Below, in pieces: positions 11,669-24,700 of a DNA stretch of 64,000 bases (its first letter is position 1; the number at the start of each line of letters is the position of its first letter). A program made the position numbers and the translations under genes. The notes under the pieces are model-generated. The model saw only the letters and a list, made by a program, of their open reading frames with translations, did no database searches and had not been told where the DNA came from. Where the stretch lies: positions 2,046,001-2,110,000 of the forward strand of contig JAQSEB010000137.1 of the NCBI GenBank assembly GCA_030063045.1. Reading direction: 5' to 3'. This DNA comes from Pratylenchus scribneri. Its lineage: Eukaryota > Nematoda > Chromadorea > Rhabditida > Pratylenchidae.

Positions 11669-14600
11669 ATGGGCTCCCTCTATCGTTCCGAGCCGATGGC
11701 GTTGTGCCAGCTGTTCCTTCAAGTTGATTCGGCATTTGAAAGTGTCGCCGAGTTGGGCGAATTGGGCATTTGCCAATTCGTGGATGTGAGTAGCTCCAAT
11801 TAAAAATCAAAAATACCGAAAATTCTTTTTTATATCCTTTGTTAGGAAATTATTTTTCAACCCCTCAAAAATTGGGAAAATTAGACTAATTTTTGAACAT
11901 TTTTGAGTAAATTATTGTGATTTCTGTATAGCGAATGTAAGGGAACTAAGAAAATTAAATTTTTAGGGTGGGGATGGGGAATTATTAAAGGGGCTTTAAA
12001 AGATTATTTATTATATCTATGGCTCAAATAATTGTGCATTTTTGTATAGTCGAATGTTGGCATCTCCTCCTTCCAGCGAAAATATGTGCGCGAAGTGATG
12101 AGGACAAATGAAATGGAACGAAAAATATGTAAAAAAATACTTGATAATAGAAAATACTTTAGTAATTTATCTCATTTTTTGACTAATTTTTGATGTAAAT
12201 ATTGCCTACAAATTTTTAACATTTTGGAGAAATTCAACAAAATTTTAATCTTTTTCCAAAACTCATTTACTGAAAATATTTTTAAAAAGTAAAATATTTA
12301 ACCATTTTTTCGGTTTCAATAATTTTGTGATTTAAATTCAGATTTTATTCAACATGAATTGGAAATGAATGAAATTGAAATTCCGGAATTGAAGGAAAAT
12401 CCGGTTGTTCCACTTTATAAGGACATAAACGAATTGGAGGTGAATATTGGACTGAAAAAAGCATTTTGAATAAATTTATTAAAGATAAAATTGGGAAGAA
12501 TTGAGGAGGAAATGTTGCGGGTTAAAACAACAATGATTGCCCTAAAAAATGATTATGAGAAGATTTCGGATGCTCGCCATGTTCTCCTCCAACTCCATAT
12601 TCTTTTCCAGGAGGTGCGTTTTTGGTCCCAAAATAAAAAAAGGTACCGAAAAAAGCCAAAATGATATAATGGTTTAATGATGGGTTTAACCTATACATTC
12701 AGAATATACCCAAAATTTGATAGAGCTGGTCAAGACGCATTGAATGGTATATAATTTGTTATGGTTTGGTCAACAATTAAAGGGTATTAAACGGTTTAAA
12801 CCAATTTTGGTTTGGTCAACAATTAAAGGGTATTAAACGGTTTAAACCCATTTTGGTTTGGTAAACAATTAAAGGGTATTAAACGGTTTAAACCCATTTT
12901 GGTTTGGTCAACAATTAAAGGATATTAAACGGTTTAAACCCATTTTAGTTTGGTCAACAATTAAAGGTATTAAACGGATTAAACCCATTTTGGTTTGGTC
13001 AACAATTAAAGGGTATTAAACGGTTTAAACCAATTTTGGTTTGGTAAACAATTAAAGGGTATTAAACGGTTTAAACCCATTTTGGTTTGGTCAACAATTA
13101 AAGGGTATTAAACGGTTTAAACCCATTGTGGTTTGGTCAACAATTAAAGGGTATAAACGGTTTAAACCCATTGTGGTTTGGTCAACAATTAAAGGGTATT
13201 AAACGGTTTAAACCCATTTTGGTTTAGTCAGCAATTAAAGGGTATTAAACGGTTTAAACCCATTTTGGTTTGGTCAACAATTAAAGGGTATTAAACGGTT
13301 TAAACCCATTTTGGTTTGGTCAACAATTAAAGGGTATTAAACGGTTTTAACCCATTTTGGTTTGGTCAACAATTAAAGGTATTAAACGGTTTAAACCCAT
13401 TTTGGTTTGGTCAACAATTAAAGGGTATTAAACGGTTTAAACCCATTTTGGTTTGGTCAACAATTAAAGGGTATTAAACGGTTTAAACCCATTTTGGTTT
13501 GGTCAACAATTAAAGGGTATTAAACGGTTTAAACCCATTTTGGTTTAATGGCTCAAAACTAATAAGATAGAATTCGTTAAACCCAAATCAAAAAATATTA
13601 AGTTTCCCATAAAAAGGATCAACGTTCGAATGCGCTTTTGTCAATTTCGGAAGCGGAATCCGGCTTTGGCCCAATAGAATTGACCGCTGCTCAGGCTAGT
13701 TTCTTGGAGGTCCCGGCAGCTGCAGCGAACACAAAAATCCGATCCAATTCCATAATGCCCATAATCCCAATGCCAAGGCCCAATGAACTCAGGCATAAAT
13801 AAAATTTTTGTTAAATTTTTGTGAATTTTTTCCATTGTAGATTTCTTGCCGGAATTGTGCCCTCCCATCGAGTTCCCGCCTTTGAACGTTTCCTCTGGCG
13901 AATGTGCCATGGCAAAGTGTTTTTGCGTTCGCAACAAATCCAACCGGATCCTAATTCACCATTTGTATGAAAGTTGATTACTTTTTCTACCCTCTAATAT
14001 TTTGATTGATTACCAAATGATCAAAAATCATAAAAGCAATTTTTATTTATGAAAAATTCGATAAAAAAGGGTTTCCATTATGTTTTTCTCAATACCAATA
14101 ATGCCTAAGGGCCTTTCCTAATTGTCCTACTGTATCGCAATCCCCAGTTTTTGCTTAATCGTCCTGTCACCATGTCAATCAAATATTGAGACAATCCGCC
14201 TTTTTCGCTTTTTCCCTCCTACATGACTTTTCGACTTAACATTTATCACATTTTCCCGCACAATTAATAAAGAATAATTTAAAGTGGGATTCCCTTTATC
14301 TCCCTCTATTCCTTTGTTGGGCCATTGGGGGCTCAGGTTTTCGGGCGAATGCCATGGACAGAACCTAGGCCCAGCTCTCCCCCCAAATCTTTAGCCTTTG
14401 ATAAGACTAATATAGAGGCTCAACCGTAGAGCAAAAAAACCCATGGATAAAAGAGATAAAGGGTCAAAAAATTGAGGATACCGTAGGACAAAATGGAAAG
14501 GCCCTTGGGCAATAATTGGCATTGACAAAGATAAATGAATGCTTTTTTATAAATTTTTTAATAAAAAATCAATAAAGAATTGAAAAATGGCCAAAACTTT

Positions 14601-17600
14601 AGTAATCAATCACAAAATTACGATAGCAAAAAATAATTTGTAATTAGATATACCTCCATATTCTTTAATCCCTTTTGTAGCCAGAACAATACAAAAAATC
14701 CGCATTCATTTTGTTCTTTTCCGGCGATTCCCTCTTCCAAAAAGTGCAACGAATTTGTGCGGCATTTGAGGCGGGGATTGTGGAGAATTGTCCGGAGGCA
14801 AGCCGAGAAAGAGCAGATATGCTGAAGGCCACTTTGATGCGATTGATGGAGTTGAATACGGTGATTGGTAGGTGGCAAAAATGGATTAAGTTAAAGAAAA
14901 TATTTATTTGTTTAAAAAATACTTGAAAATGTCGAAAAAAGTTTTGAAAATATCGAAAAGAATATAATGACTCAGAATTTATTAAACCCAAACTTTATAC
15001 AAAATTTATAGATCTAGTCCAGTCCAGACGCATCAGTTGACTATATTTTTGGATTGGGTTTATCAATTCTAACTTATTTTTGAACCATTAAACCAAAATG
15101 GGTTTAAACCGTTTAATATCCTTTAATTGTTGACCAAACCAAAATGGGTTTAAACCGTTTAATACCCTTTAATTGTTGACCAAACCAAAATGGGTTTAAA
15201 CCGTTTAATACCCTTTAATTGTTGACCAAACCATAACAAATTATATACCATTCAATGCGTCTTGACCAGAGCTCTATCCAATTTTGGGTATATTTGGTTT
15301 TTAAATGTTCCTCACTTAAACCATCATAATTATTTTTGGCTTAAATACTATTTTTCGGCAAATTGAATATTAAGCATTTAATTCATCCTTTCAAATATTA
15401 AAGGTAAAACATTGGAACACCAAACTGCAATATTGAAACATGCCGCAAAAATGATTAAATGCTGGGAAATACAGGCAAATATAAATTTATTGTGGCCAAA
15501 TTTCCCCTTCTGAAATAGGTGGCCAAATTGAAAGCAATTTTCCACACGTTGAACATGTTTAATTTGGATATTACACAAAAATGTTTGATCAGTGAATGTA
15601 TAATAAAATTTCCAATTTTTTAATGAATTTTCCCACAAATTTTTAAGGTTGGATTTCGCAAGATGAAATCCCAAATGTTCGACAAGCACTCAAAAATGCT
15701 GCAGTAATAAAATTAAAATGAATAATTTAAATAAACAAATAAAATTAATTAATTAATAATTAATTAAATATATAAATTATAATTAATTTAATAGGAATTG
15801 AGCGGATCAAACATTGGGTCAATTCTGAATCGGCTGGAGGGCGATGAAATGCCGAAAAATTCGATTCCGCCGACCTTCAATCGAGTCAACAAATTCACCC
15901 GGGCATTCCAGAACATTGTGGACGCATATGGGATTGCGAATTACAGGGAAATCAATCCAGGCAATTAATTTTCCGGAATCTAAAATAAATAAATCCTTCC
16001 GGAATCTAACCGGAACAAATCTTTCCGGAATCTAACCGGAACAAATCTTTCCGGAATCTAACCGGAACAAATCTTTCCGGAATCTAACTGGAACAAATCT
16101 TTCCGGAATCTAACCGGAACAAATCTTTCCGGAATCTAACCGGAACAAATCTTTCCGGAATCTAACTGGAACAAATCTTTCCGGAATCTAACCGGAACAA
16201 ATCTTTCCGAAATCTAACCGGAACAAATCTTTCCGGAATCAAATCGGAATAAATCTTTCCGGAATCTAACCGGAACAAATCTTTCCGGAATCTAACCGGA
16301 ACAAATCTTTCCGGAATCTAACCGGAACAAATCTTTCCGGAATCTAACCGGAACAAATCTTTCCGGAATCTAACCGGAACAAATCTTTCCGGAATCTAAC
16401 CGGAACAAATATTTCCGGAATCTAACCGGAACAAATCTTTCCGGAATCTAACCGGAACAAATCTTTCCGGAATCTAACCGGAACAAATCTTTCCGGAATC
16501 TAACCGGAACAAATCTTTCCGGAATCAACCGGAACAAATAAAAAAAAAACAAATCTAACCAGAAAAGGAAGTCACTATTTTACTGGTTTTTTGATCAAAA
16601 TTCTTTGAATTTTAAACATAGAAATGTTGAAAATTCTTTAAAGCCATTCATTTTTATTCCCAATTTGCTACCATTAAAAATATTTTTTTCAACACCTTGG
16701 ACCATCATCACTTTTCCCTTCCTTTTTGCCGTAATGTTCGGCGACACTGGCCATGGCTTGCTGATGTTTCTGGCCGCATTTGGACTCGTCCTCTTTGAAA
16801 GGCGCATTGAGGCTGCCAAAATTCGGGATGAAGTATGGAAGAGGGGGAAAATTTGGAATATCACCTCAAAAATTTTGGACAGATTTTCAATACATTTTAC
16901 GGTGGACGCTATGTGATTTTGCTGATGGGCCTATTTGCACTTTATACGGGTGCAATTTACAATGACATTTTCTCAAAGTCGGCAAATGTGTTCGGCAGTC
17001 GATGGAAAAATAATTACACGTAAGGGGGAAAATTTAATTTATTTAATTGAATTTGATTTGGATAATATTTAATTTGCCAAAAAGCATTGAATTGCTAAGA
17101 TAATTATAATGGTTAAGGTGGGTTTTGTCCTACATTCACAAACCAAATATACTCAAAATTGGATAGAACTGGTCAAGAAAGACGCATTGAATGGTATATA
17201 ATTTGGGTACTTATCCAGTTTAGGTCCCCTTTTTGGGTCACCCTGGAAAAAGTGAAGGGTCCCCCCTTTGGGTGTTAGGGTTTGGGTGGTGTCAGGTTTT
17301 GGGTTTAGGATACACGTGAGATGATTTTTAGCCCATCCCCATCCAATCCCTAACATATCCCTGAATGACCCCAACCCTAAACCTGATGACCCATAGGGGG
17401 GACCCTTCACTTTTCAAAAAGGGGACCTAAACTGGATAAGTACCATAATTTGTTATGGTTTGGTCAACAATTAAAGGGTATTAAACGGTTTAAACCCATT
17501 TTGGTTTGGTCAACAATTAAAGGGTATTAAACGGTTTAAACCCATTTTGGTTTGGTCAACAATTAAAGGGTATTTAAACAGCTTAAACTATTTTGGTTTA

Positions 17601-20600
17601 ATGGTTCAAAACTAAGTTAGAATTGGTTAAACCATTGCCAAAATAAAAATTAAATGATGCGTCTACAACTTTTCGGCAATTTCAATGTTTTTCGGCAAAT
17701 TAAATATTTCTTTTTCAAATTTTATAGAGAATCTGAATTGATCGCAGAATTTAACAAAAGTGCCAATGCTTGGCTTGAATTGCCTCCTGCACGTTCTTAT
17801 GATCCTAAAAAATTGGTTTTTATTCATAAATATTTGACCAATCATCTCCCCAATTCCCCTACAGGGCCCATATGTATTTGGACTTGATCAAATTTGGAAT
17901 TTAGCTGAAAATAAGCTCAGCTTTGTGAATCCAATGAAAATGAAGGCTAGCGTCATTTTGGGTGTCAGTCATATGCTTTTTGGATTGATGCTAAGCCTGT
18001 TCAATTATTTGTATGCTAAATAAATATTTAAAATAATCTTCGAAATGTAAATTAATTCACAACCAATCTCTCTCTGGAAAGCTAAGTTTTCCGGAAATAT
18101 TTTAATTAAGTTTTCCGGAAAGAATTTAATTTAAGTTTTCCGGAAAGATTTTAATTAAGTTTTCCGGAAAGATTTTAATTAAGTTTTCCGGAAAGAATTG
18201 AATTAAGTTTTCCGGAAAGTTTTCCGGAGAGATTTTAATTAAGTTTTCCGGAAAGAATTTAATCTAAATTTTCTGAAATAATTTAATCTAAATTTTTCAG
18301 AAAGAATTTAATCTAAATTTTCCGGAAAAAAATTTAATCTTAATTTTTCGTAAAGAATTTAATCTAAATTTTCCGGAAAAAATTTAATCTAAATTTTCCG
18401 GAAAGATTAATTTAATTAAATAGAAAAATAAATTATATATTCAATTATTTCTAATTGTGTCATTATCAATCTCAGCTAATTCTTTTAAGGCATTTTGGCT
18501 CAAAAGTGGACATTTTCTTTGTTTTCATTCCACAACTCCTCTTTCTTTCCCTCATTTTTGTCTATCTTTGTGTTCAAATTATTCTGAAATGGCTCTTTTT
18601 CTGGGTGGAAGCCAAAGAAGTGCTCGGTCAACAATATCCCGGTGCACAATGCGCCCCTTCCCTTTTGGTTGGCCTCATAAATATGTACGGAAATTTTTGA
18701 ATGTCCTTAATTTCTCATATTCTAATTTAGGTTTATGCTTAAACAACGGCAACAAGGCTTTATGAACGGAAATGTCATCCGACCTCAGTGTCATTTACAA
18801 CTTTGGTATCCATATCAGGTGTATTATCAATTTAATGAATTTTGTAGAATTTGTTTTTTTTTGAGACAAATATTTTTTCGATTTATTGCACAATTAATTT
18901 TGAAAATTTTTTAAAAATTCAAGACTAGAATTGTTTATATTTTTTTAGTTTATAGTTAATTATCTTTAATCAAATATTTTCAAACTTTTTCCATGATTAG
19001 ATTTTGAAAATTCCATTTTTGAAATTTTATCTTATATTTGTATTTTTAAAAATTTTTAAAAATTCGTATCTAGAAAACTGTCGGAGTTTTTGTTCTATTT
19101 TTTTAAATTTTTATAGCATATAATTAAATCTATTTAATCGGAAATTTTCAGTCTTATTCCATGATTAGATTTTGAAAAATTTATTTTTGAAATTTTGTTT
19201 TGTATTTTTTGAAAAATTTTTAAAATTTATAATTAAAAAAAGAATATCATGCCTTGATTTTTTGATATTTTTTAAAGATATATTTAATAATATTTAATCA
19301 AAAAATAAAAATATTCAGGCATATTCAACAATTAATTTTTGAAAAATTCATTTTTGAATTTTTCTTTGTATTTGTTTTTGAAAAATTTTTTAAAATTCAT
19401 AACTGAAAATCTAGAAAAAAATCCAGCCTTAAAATTTTATAATTTTTTACTTTACACTTAATTATATTTTATCAAAAATTTGCAGATTTATTCCACAATT
19501 ATATTTAGAAAAATTCATTTTTGAAATTTTGTTTTCTCAAGCGGAATTATTAATTTAATTCAACCTTTAATTAGGCGGACTTTATTTAATTAGGCGTAAT
19601 TTATCTTAATATTCCCTTCCTCTTCTCAAGGGCCAATTGGAAACCGGTTTCATGCTAATTTCCATGCTTTGCATTCCGGTTATGCTGCTTGTCAAGCCAA
19701 TCTATTTGTGGTCATTGGCCAGAAAGAAGAATAGCCATCAAATTGCAAATTCACATGATGAAGAAAAGGTCGAAGATTTAATAAATAATATAGAATATTT
19801 TTGTACATTTTTCAGTTCAATTTGGGTGATGCATTTGTCTACCAGTCAATTCATACAATTGAATTTGCCCTAGGATGCATTTCTCATACGGCTTCATATC
19901 TTCGTCTTTGGGCCCTCTCCTTGGCACATGCTCGTAAGCAAATTTCCTTGGATGCGCCCAAACTTGTCGCATCAAAATAACAAGAATTGAACCAATTTTG
20001 ATGATTTTTTTTACCAAATTAAAGAGCAGACTTTTGGCTGTCAAATGATGTTAAATTTTATTTAAATTTGTTCAGAATTGATGGAGTTATGATTAAAAAA
20101 CCAATGAAAATTTTACAAATCCATAGTAAAGGTCATTTCGAATGGTTTTTTTGGGCATAACTGCAGTAATTCTGAATCAATTTAAATAAAATTAATATCA
20201 GTTTATAGCCAAAAGTCTGTTCTTTAATTTGTTAATAAAAACAACAAAAAATTTTTCATCTAGTGAAGAGATATAAGCGTTCGCGTCAAATAGGGCTATC
20301 TCGGAATATTCCCTTGCCCTTCAATTACAATTAATTACTAATTTTTTACAGAATTGTCCGAAGTTCTATGGACAATGGTTTTGCGTCAATCTTTTGCCAG
20401 CAATTTTCCAGTCATTAATTATGTGATTTTCTTTGCCTTTGCCGTCCTCTCCGTTGCCATTCTCGTCCTAATGGAAGGTCTTTCTGCTTTTCTTCACGCA
20501 CTTCGACTTCATTGGTCTTCTATTAATTATTAAAAATTGTTCAAATCAAATCCATTTTTAGGGTCGAATTCCAAAGTAAATTCTACGGCGGTTCCGGCAT

Positions 20601-20658
20601 TCCATTCGAACCATTCGATTTCAAAATGACCATCAAAAAATTGGAAGGAATCGAATGA
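11669..20658 (+). CDS. V-type H+-ATPase V0 subunit a (116-kDa type; unc-32/vha-5/6/7 family)
   Basis: Proton-translocating stator subunit of the V-ATPase. Twenty-one exons: 11669-11785, 12050-12128, 12342-12439, 12485-12613, 13617-13792, 13841-13964, 14681-14867, 15404-15474, 15519-15597, 15648-15703, 15795-15960, 16693-16832, 16883-17019, 17728-17815, 17865-18010, 18490-18684, 18731-18818, 19631-19768, 19816-19933, 20352-20514, 20562-20658; 863 residues, normal for the family. Landmarks: '[16 protein letters not shown]', '[16 protein letters not shown]', '[20 protein letters not shown]', '[16 protein letters not shown]', '[19 protein letters not shown]', '[20 protein letters not shown]' with the essential transmembrane Arg, and C-terminal '[15 protein letters not shown]'. 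Donors at 13793, 15475 and 15961 are GC. The acceptor before 16693 reads TTTTTTCAA rather than CAG; that join is needed to give 'NPAPWTIITF'. Which paralogue this is cannot be told. Confidence 0.95.
12640..13610 (+). repeat. 46-bp minisatellite element, V-ATPase intron 4
   Basis: A large member with about 17 units between the standard flanks ('GGATAGAGCTGGTCAAGACG'-like start, 'TTTAATGGCTCAAAACTAAT' end). Units are nearly identical with occasional one-base changes or a missing base, as expected of recent array growth. Confidence 0.93.
14089..14525. mobile_element. MITE with ~45-bp terminal inverted repeats (family TGCCTAAGGGCC)
   Basis: The left end 'AATAATGCCTAAGGGCCTTT' then 'CCTACTGTATC' is matched by the inverted right end ('GATACCGTAGGACAAAATGG', 'AAAGGCCCTTGGGCAATAAT'). 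The interior has no ORF. A 5'-truncated copy in opposite orientation lies at about 60690-60985. No clear target-site duplication was found. Located in V-ATPase intron 13965-14680. Confidence 0.75.
14985..15330 (-). repeat. 46-bp minisatellite element, V-ATPase intron 7
   Basis: Three units in reverse orientation with both standard flanks ('TATACCATTCAATGCGTCTT' on the right), inside intron 14868-15403. Confidence 0.9.
15965..16545. repeat. 26-bp TTCCGGAA-type tandem array, V-ATPase intron 11
   Basis: About 22 units of 'AAATCTTTCCGGAATCTAAC' plus CGGAAC. The array starts only about 5-10 bases after the GC splice donor at 15961 and makes up most of the intron. One of seven arrays in the window sharing the TTCCGGAA palindrome. 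Confidence 0.95.
17090..17670 (+). repeat. 46-bp minisatellite element, V-ATPase intron 13, split by a hAT-type MITE
   Basis: Standard left flank ('AAATTGGATAGAACTGGTCA', 'GACGCATTGAATGG') and three units, interrupted at 17206-17444 by a foreign element (separate entry). Within intron 17020-17727. Confidence 0.9.
17206..17444. mobile_element. hAT-type MITE, 239 bp, with perfect 8-bp target duplication
   Basis: Ends are 'GGTACTTATCCAGTTTAGGT' and its inverted copy 'ACCTAAACTGGATAAGTACC'. The 8 bases ATAATTTG occur immediately before (17198-17205) and after (17445-17452), and removing element plus one copy restores the uninterrupted flank of the 46-bp element. The 8-bp duplication is the hAT hallmark. 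No coding capacity. Confidence 0.88.
18070..18412. repeat. ~24-bp TTTTCCGGAAAG array, V-ATPase intron 15
   Basis: Degenerate tandem units close to 'AAGTTTTCCGGAAAGATTTT', decaying towards the right. Wholly intronic (18011-18489). Confidence 0.9.
18819..19630. other. Large AT-rich V-ATPase intron 17
   Basis: Roughly 800 bp intron with four or five diverged copies of a ~190-bp stretch containing 'TTCCATGATTAGATTTTGAA' and 'TTTTGTATTTTTGAAAAATT'. No coding or structured RNA signal seen. Confidence 0.6.
19960..20270. mobile_element. MITE of the AGAGCAGACTTTTGGCT family, V-ATPase intron 19
   Basis: Long terminal inverted repeat: 'ATTAAAGAGCAGACTTTTGG' on the left and its inverse 'CCAAAAGTCTGTTCTTTAAT' on the right, with further partial complementarity inside. 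Same family as the arms of the composite elements at 41780-42700 and 58045-59060 and the copy at 60470-61090. Confidence 0.8.
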
Positions 20659-20799
20659 GAAAGATGGGCGGGAAAATGAATAAAGAAAATAATATGAAAT
20701 TGCAAAATAGAATAACAAAAATTGTCAAAAAATATTAATTAAATTGTTTAAATATTTTTTTGGTCATAAAAATATTTTTTTGAATATTTTAAATTTGCA

Positions 20800-21625
20800 G
20801 ATTTAAAATTTTTTTTGAAATTTTATGAAATTTTAATTTTTGAAATTTCAGATTTGAAAAAAATTTTGAAATTTTATTTTTCAATTTGCAGATTTGAAAA
20901 AATTTTGAAATTTTTATTTTTCAATTTGCAGATTTGAAAAAATTTTGAAATTTTTATTTTTCAATTTGCAGTTTTGAAAAAATTTTGAAATTTTTATTTT
21001 TCAATTTGCAGATTTGAAAAAATTTTTGAAATTTTTATTTTTCAATTTGCAGTTTTGAAAAAATTTTGAAATTTTTATTTTTCAATTTGCAGTTTTGAAA
21101 AAATTTTGAAATTTTTATTTTTCAATTTGCAGATTTGAAAAAATTTTGAAATTTTTATTTTTCAATTTGCAGTTTTGAAAAAATTTTTGAAATTTTTATT
21201 TTTCAATTTGCAGATTTGAAAAAATTTTTGAAATTTTTATTTTTCAATTTGCAGATTTGAAAAAATTTTTGAAATTTTTATTTTTCAATTTGCAGTTTTG
21301 AAAAAATTTTGAAATTTTTATTTTTCAATTTGCAGTTTTGAAAAAATTTTGAAATTTTTATTTTTCAATTTGCAGATTTGAAAAAATTTTGAAATTTTTA
21401 TTTTTCAATTTGCAGATTTGAAAAAATTTTGAAATTTTTATTTTTCAATTTGCAGTTTTGAAAAAATTTTTGAAATTTTTATTTTTCAATTTGCAGATTT
21501 GAAAAAATTTTTGAAATTTTTATTTTTCAATTTGCAGATTTGAAAAAATTTTTGAAATTTTTATTTTTCTATTTGCAAATTTCAAAATTTTTTTGAAATT
21601 TTTATTTTTCAGATTTTTAAAAAAT
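20800..21625. repeat. ~40-bp AT-rich tandem array between V-ATPase and the glutamate receptor
   Basis: About 20 copies of 'TTTGAAAAAATTTTGAAATT' plus 'TTTATTTTTCAATTTGCAGA', with A/T alternation at one position. It fills most of the 1.1-kb space between the convergent ends of the V-ATPase gene (stop 20658) and the receptor (stop 21752). Each unit contains a TTTGCAG, so spurious splice acceptors would be abundant if transcribed. Confidence 0.95.
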
Positions 21626-21751
21626 TTTATAAATGATCTTTTAAAATAATTGGAAAATACAATTTTTATGGTTAAAATTAAAATAGAAATAATATCACAG
21701 CGATTTTTGAGACTTTTTCACAATTATTTTTGGCAATTTTCTCGGTTCATT

Positions 21752-24700
21752 TCATAGGAATGTGTCATGGGCAGCACTGCTACTCGTTGTCGAGGACTGG
21801 GGCGGAACACCAACACCACTGTATCTTCGCGAATTTGCACTCCCTCTCCGGTGATTGGCCAGCAATGCAGTGTGAACATTTGGTGGACTTTTTGTTGAAT
21901 TCGATGAAAATTGGTCAGGGCTGGAATTTTTGCCCGTCAAATTATTTTTGATGACGCTATTGGCGTAATAACTGAACAATGGGAAATATTAATATTGTGC
22001 ATGAAGGGTATATTTAATTGCGAAAAAACATTGAAATTGCAAGAAATTATTATGGTTTAATGAGGGTTTATCCTATGTTCATAAACCAAAAATATACTCA
22101 AAATTGGATAGAGCTGGTCAAGATGGACGCATTGAATGGTATATAATTTGTTATGGTTTGGTCAACAATTAAAGGGTATTAAACGGTTTAAACCCATTTT
22201 GGTTTGGTCACGAATTAAAGGGTATTAAACGGTTTAAACCCATTTTGGTTTGATCAACAATTAAAGGGTATTAAACGGTTTAAACCCATTTTGGTTTGGT
22301 CAACAATTAAAGGGTATTAAACGGTTTAAACCCATTTTGGTTTGGTCAACAATTAAAGGGTATTAAACGGTTTAAACCCATTTTGGTTTAATGGTTCAAA
22401 ACAAGGAGTTAGAATTGGTTAAACTCAATCTCAAAACATAATCATATATCTTTAACGAGATCTTTCAAATGAATATAAATGATTTGGGGATATAGGTTAA
22501 ACTTCTGAATTGTTTATAATCTTATGGATTATTTAAATAATATTTTCAGATATTTCAATGTTTTTCGGCAATTTAAATATTTCAATAAATTGACCTGGAT
22601 CTGGAAGTTTTTTGAAGCATACTTCCTTGACCATCCCTCCGAACATTTTTATGTTTTTCGAATAGAATTATGTAAATTTTCGGAGAGAAAATGCAAACAA
22701 GTGCCTGAATAATGAGACCATATTATATTTTAAAAATGATCCACAATTAAACTTACAACATTGGCCGACATCGAAATTGAAATGCTCAATGCCGTCGTTT
22801 GAATCTTTTTGTGGGGAATTATTTAATTTTGATAAAAATATTCGATTGAAATCCCAAATACTTTGTGGAAAATTTAATTAAAATCTTTCCGGAAAACTTA
22901 ATTAAAATCTTTCCGGAAATCTTAATTAAAATCTTTCCGGAAAACTTAATTAAAATCTTTCCGGAAATCTTAATTAAAATCTTTCCGGAAAACTTATTTA
23001 AAATCTTTCCGGAAAACTTAATTAAAATCTTTCCGGAAATCTTAATTAAAATCTTTCCGGAAAACTTAATTAAAATCTTTCCGGAAAACTTAATTAAAAC
23101 TTTCCGGAATGAATTTAATTAAAATCTTTCCGGAAAACTTAATTAAAACTTTCCGGAATGAATTTAATTAAAATCTTTCCGGAAAACTTAATTAAAATCT
23201 TTCCGGAAAACTTAATTAAAATCTTTCCGGAAAACTTAATGAAAATCTTTCCGGAAATCTTAATTAAAATCTTTCCGGAAAACTTAATTAAAATCTTTCC
23301 GGAAAACTTAATTAAAACTTTCCGGAATGAATTTAATTAAAATCTTTCCGGAAAACTTAATTAAAACTTTCCGGAATGAATTTAATTAAAATCTTTCCGG
23401 AAAATTTAATTAGAATCTTTCTGGAAAACTTAATTATAATCTTTCCGGAATGAATTTAATTAAAATCTTTCCGGAAAATTTAATTAGAATCTTTCTGGAA
23501 AACTTAATTAAAATCTTTCCGGAATGAATTTAATTAAAATCTTTCCGGAAAACTTAATTAAAATCTTTCCGGAAAATTTAATTAAAATCTTTCCGGAATG
23601 AATTTAATTAAAATCTTTCCGGAAAATTTAATTAGAATCTTTCCGGAAAACTTAATTAAAATCTTTCCTTAAATACAATGTGTCCTCTCTAACTTGCACA
23701 TACACATACCTGAAAATCACTTCCAGTCCCAATGAAAAAGAGGATCAAACAAGACCAAAGAACACAGGTGGTATACATGGAGAAGCCAATGTATCGTGTT
23801 TCGTTGAAATTTTCTGGAACCTTTCGTGTTTTCACCTTAAGCAAAAAATATTAATTTGTATCAAAATTTAAATCAATTACAGCATAAATGGTGCACATAA
23901 TTAAAAGAATTGCTTCATACACAAGAGAATAGAGGAAATGATGATCTGTGTAGGAAATGAATTTATATGATAATCTTTATCCAAAAAGGAATATATTTTA
24001 TTTGCCAAAAAAGTCTTGAAAATGCCGAAAGATTATAGCATTTCAGTGTAGTTTATCTTATTAGACCTAAATCTTTTACTTAATCGATAAACCTTGTCAA
24101 GGAGAATCATTTAATATCTTTTGACTTTGGGTTTAACCAATTCTAATTTAGTTTTGAACCATTAAATCAAAATGGGTTTAAATCGTTCAATATTAATACC
24201 CTTTAATTGTTGACCAAACCAAAATGTGTTTAAACCATTTAATACCCTTTATTTGTTGACCAAACCAAAATGGGTTTAAACCGTTTAATACCCTTTAATT
24301 GTTGATCAAACCAAAATGGGTTTAAACCGTTTAATACCCTTTAATTGTTGATCAAACCAAAATGGGTTTAAACCGTTTAATACCCTTTAATTGTTGACCA
24401 AACCATAACAAATTATATACCATTCAATGCGTCTTGACCAGCAGCTCTATCCAATTTTAAGTATATGGGCCATTATAACTAATTATTTTTGACTCTATAA
24501 CTACACTTTTTCCTACAATTTCAATGTTTTTTTTTGGCAAATTAAATATTTCTCTATTCCAAAAGATTCTGGGACCTGGCACATTGCAAGCCAGCACCAC
24601 TTCCGCCCTTGTTGGATAAATATGCTGGGTGCCTTGTGAAGTAATTTGTAATTTTTATGGAAATTAGAGCAATTTACCCGGTGGTTGAACAATCAGCCAA

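Noticed and set aside
16605..16692. N-terminal extension '[11 protein letters not shown]' of the V-ATPase frame as real exon
   Set aside because: It lacks a usable upstream acceptor in phase and breaks the invariant NPAP motif; retained only as an alternative to the AA acceptor.
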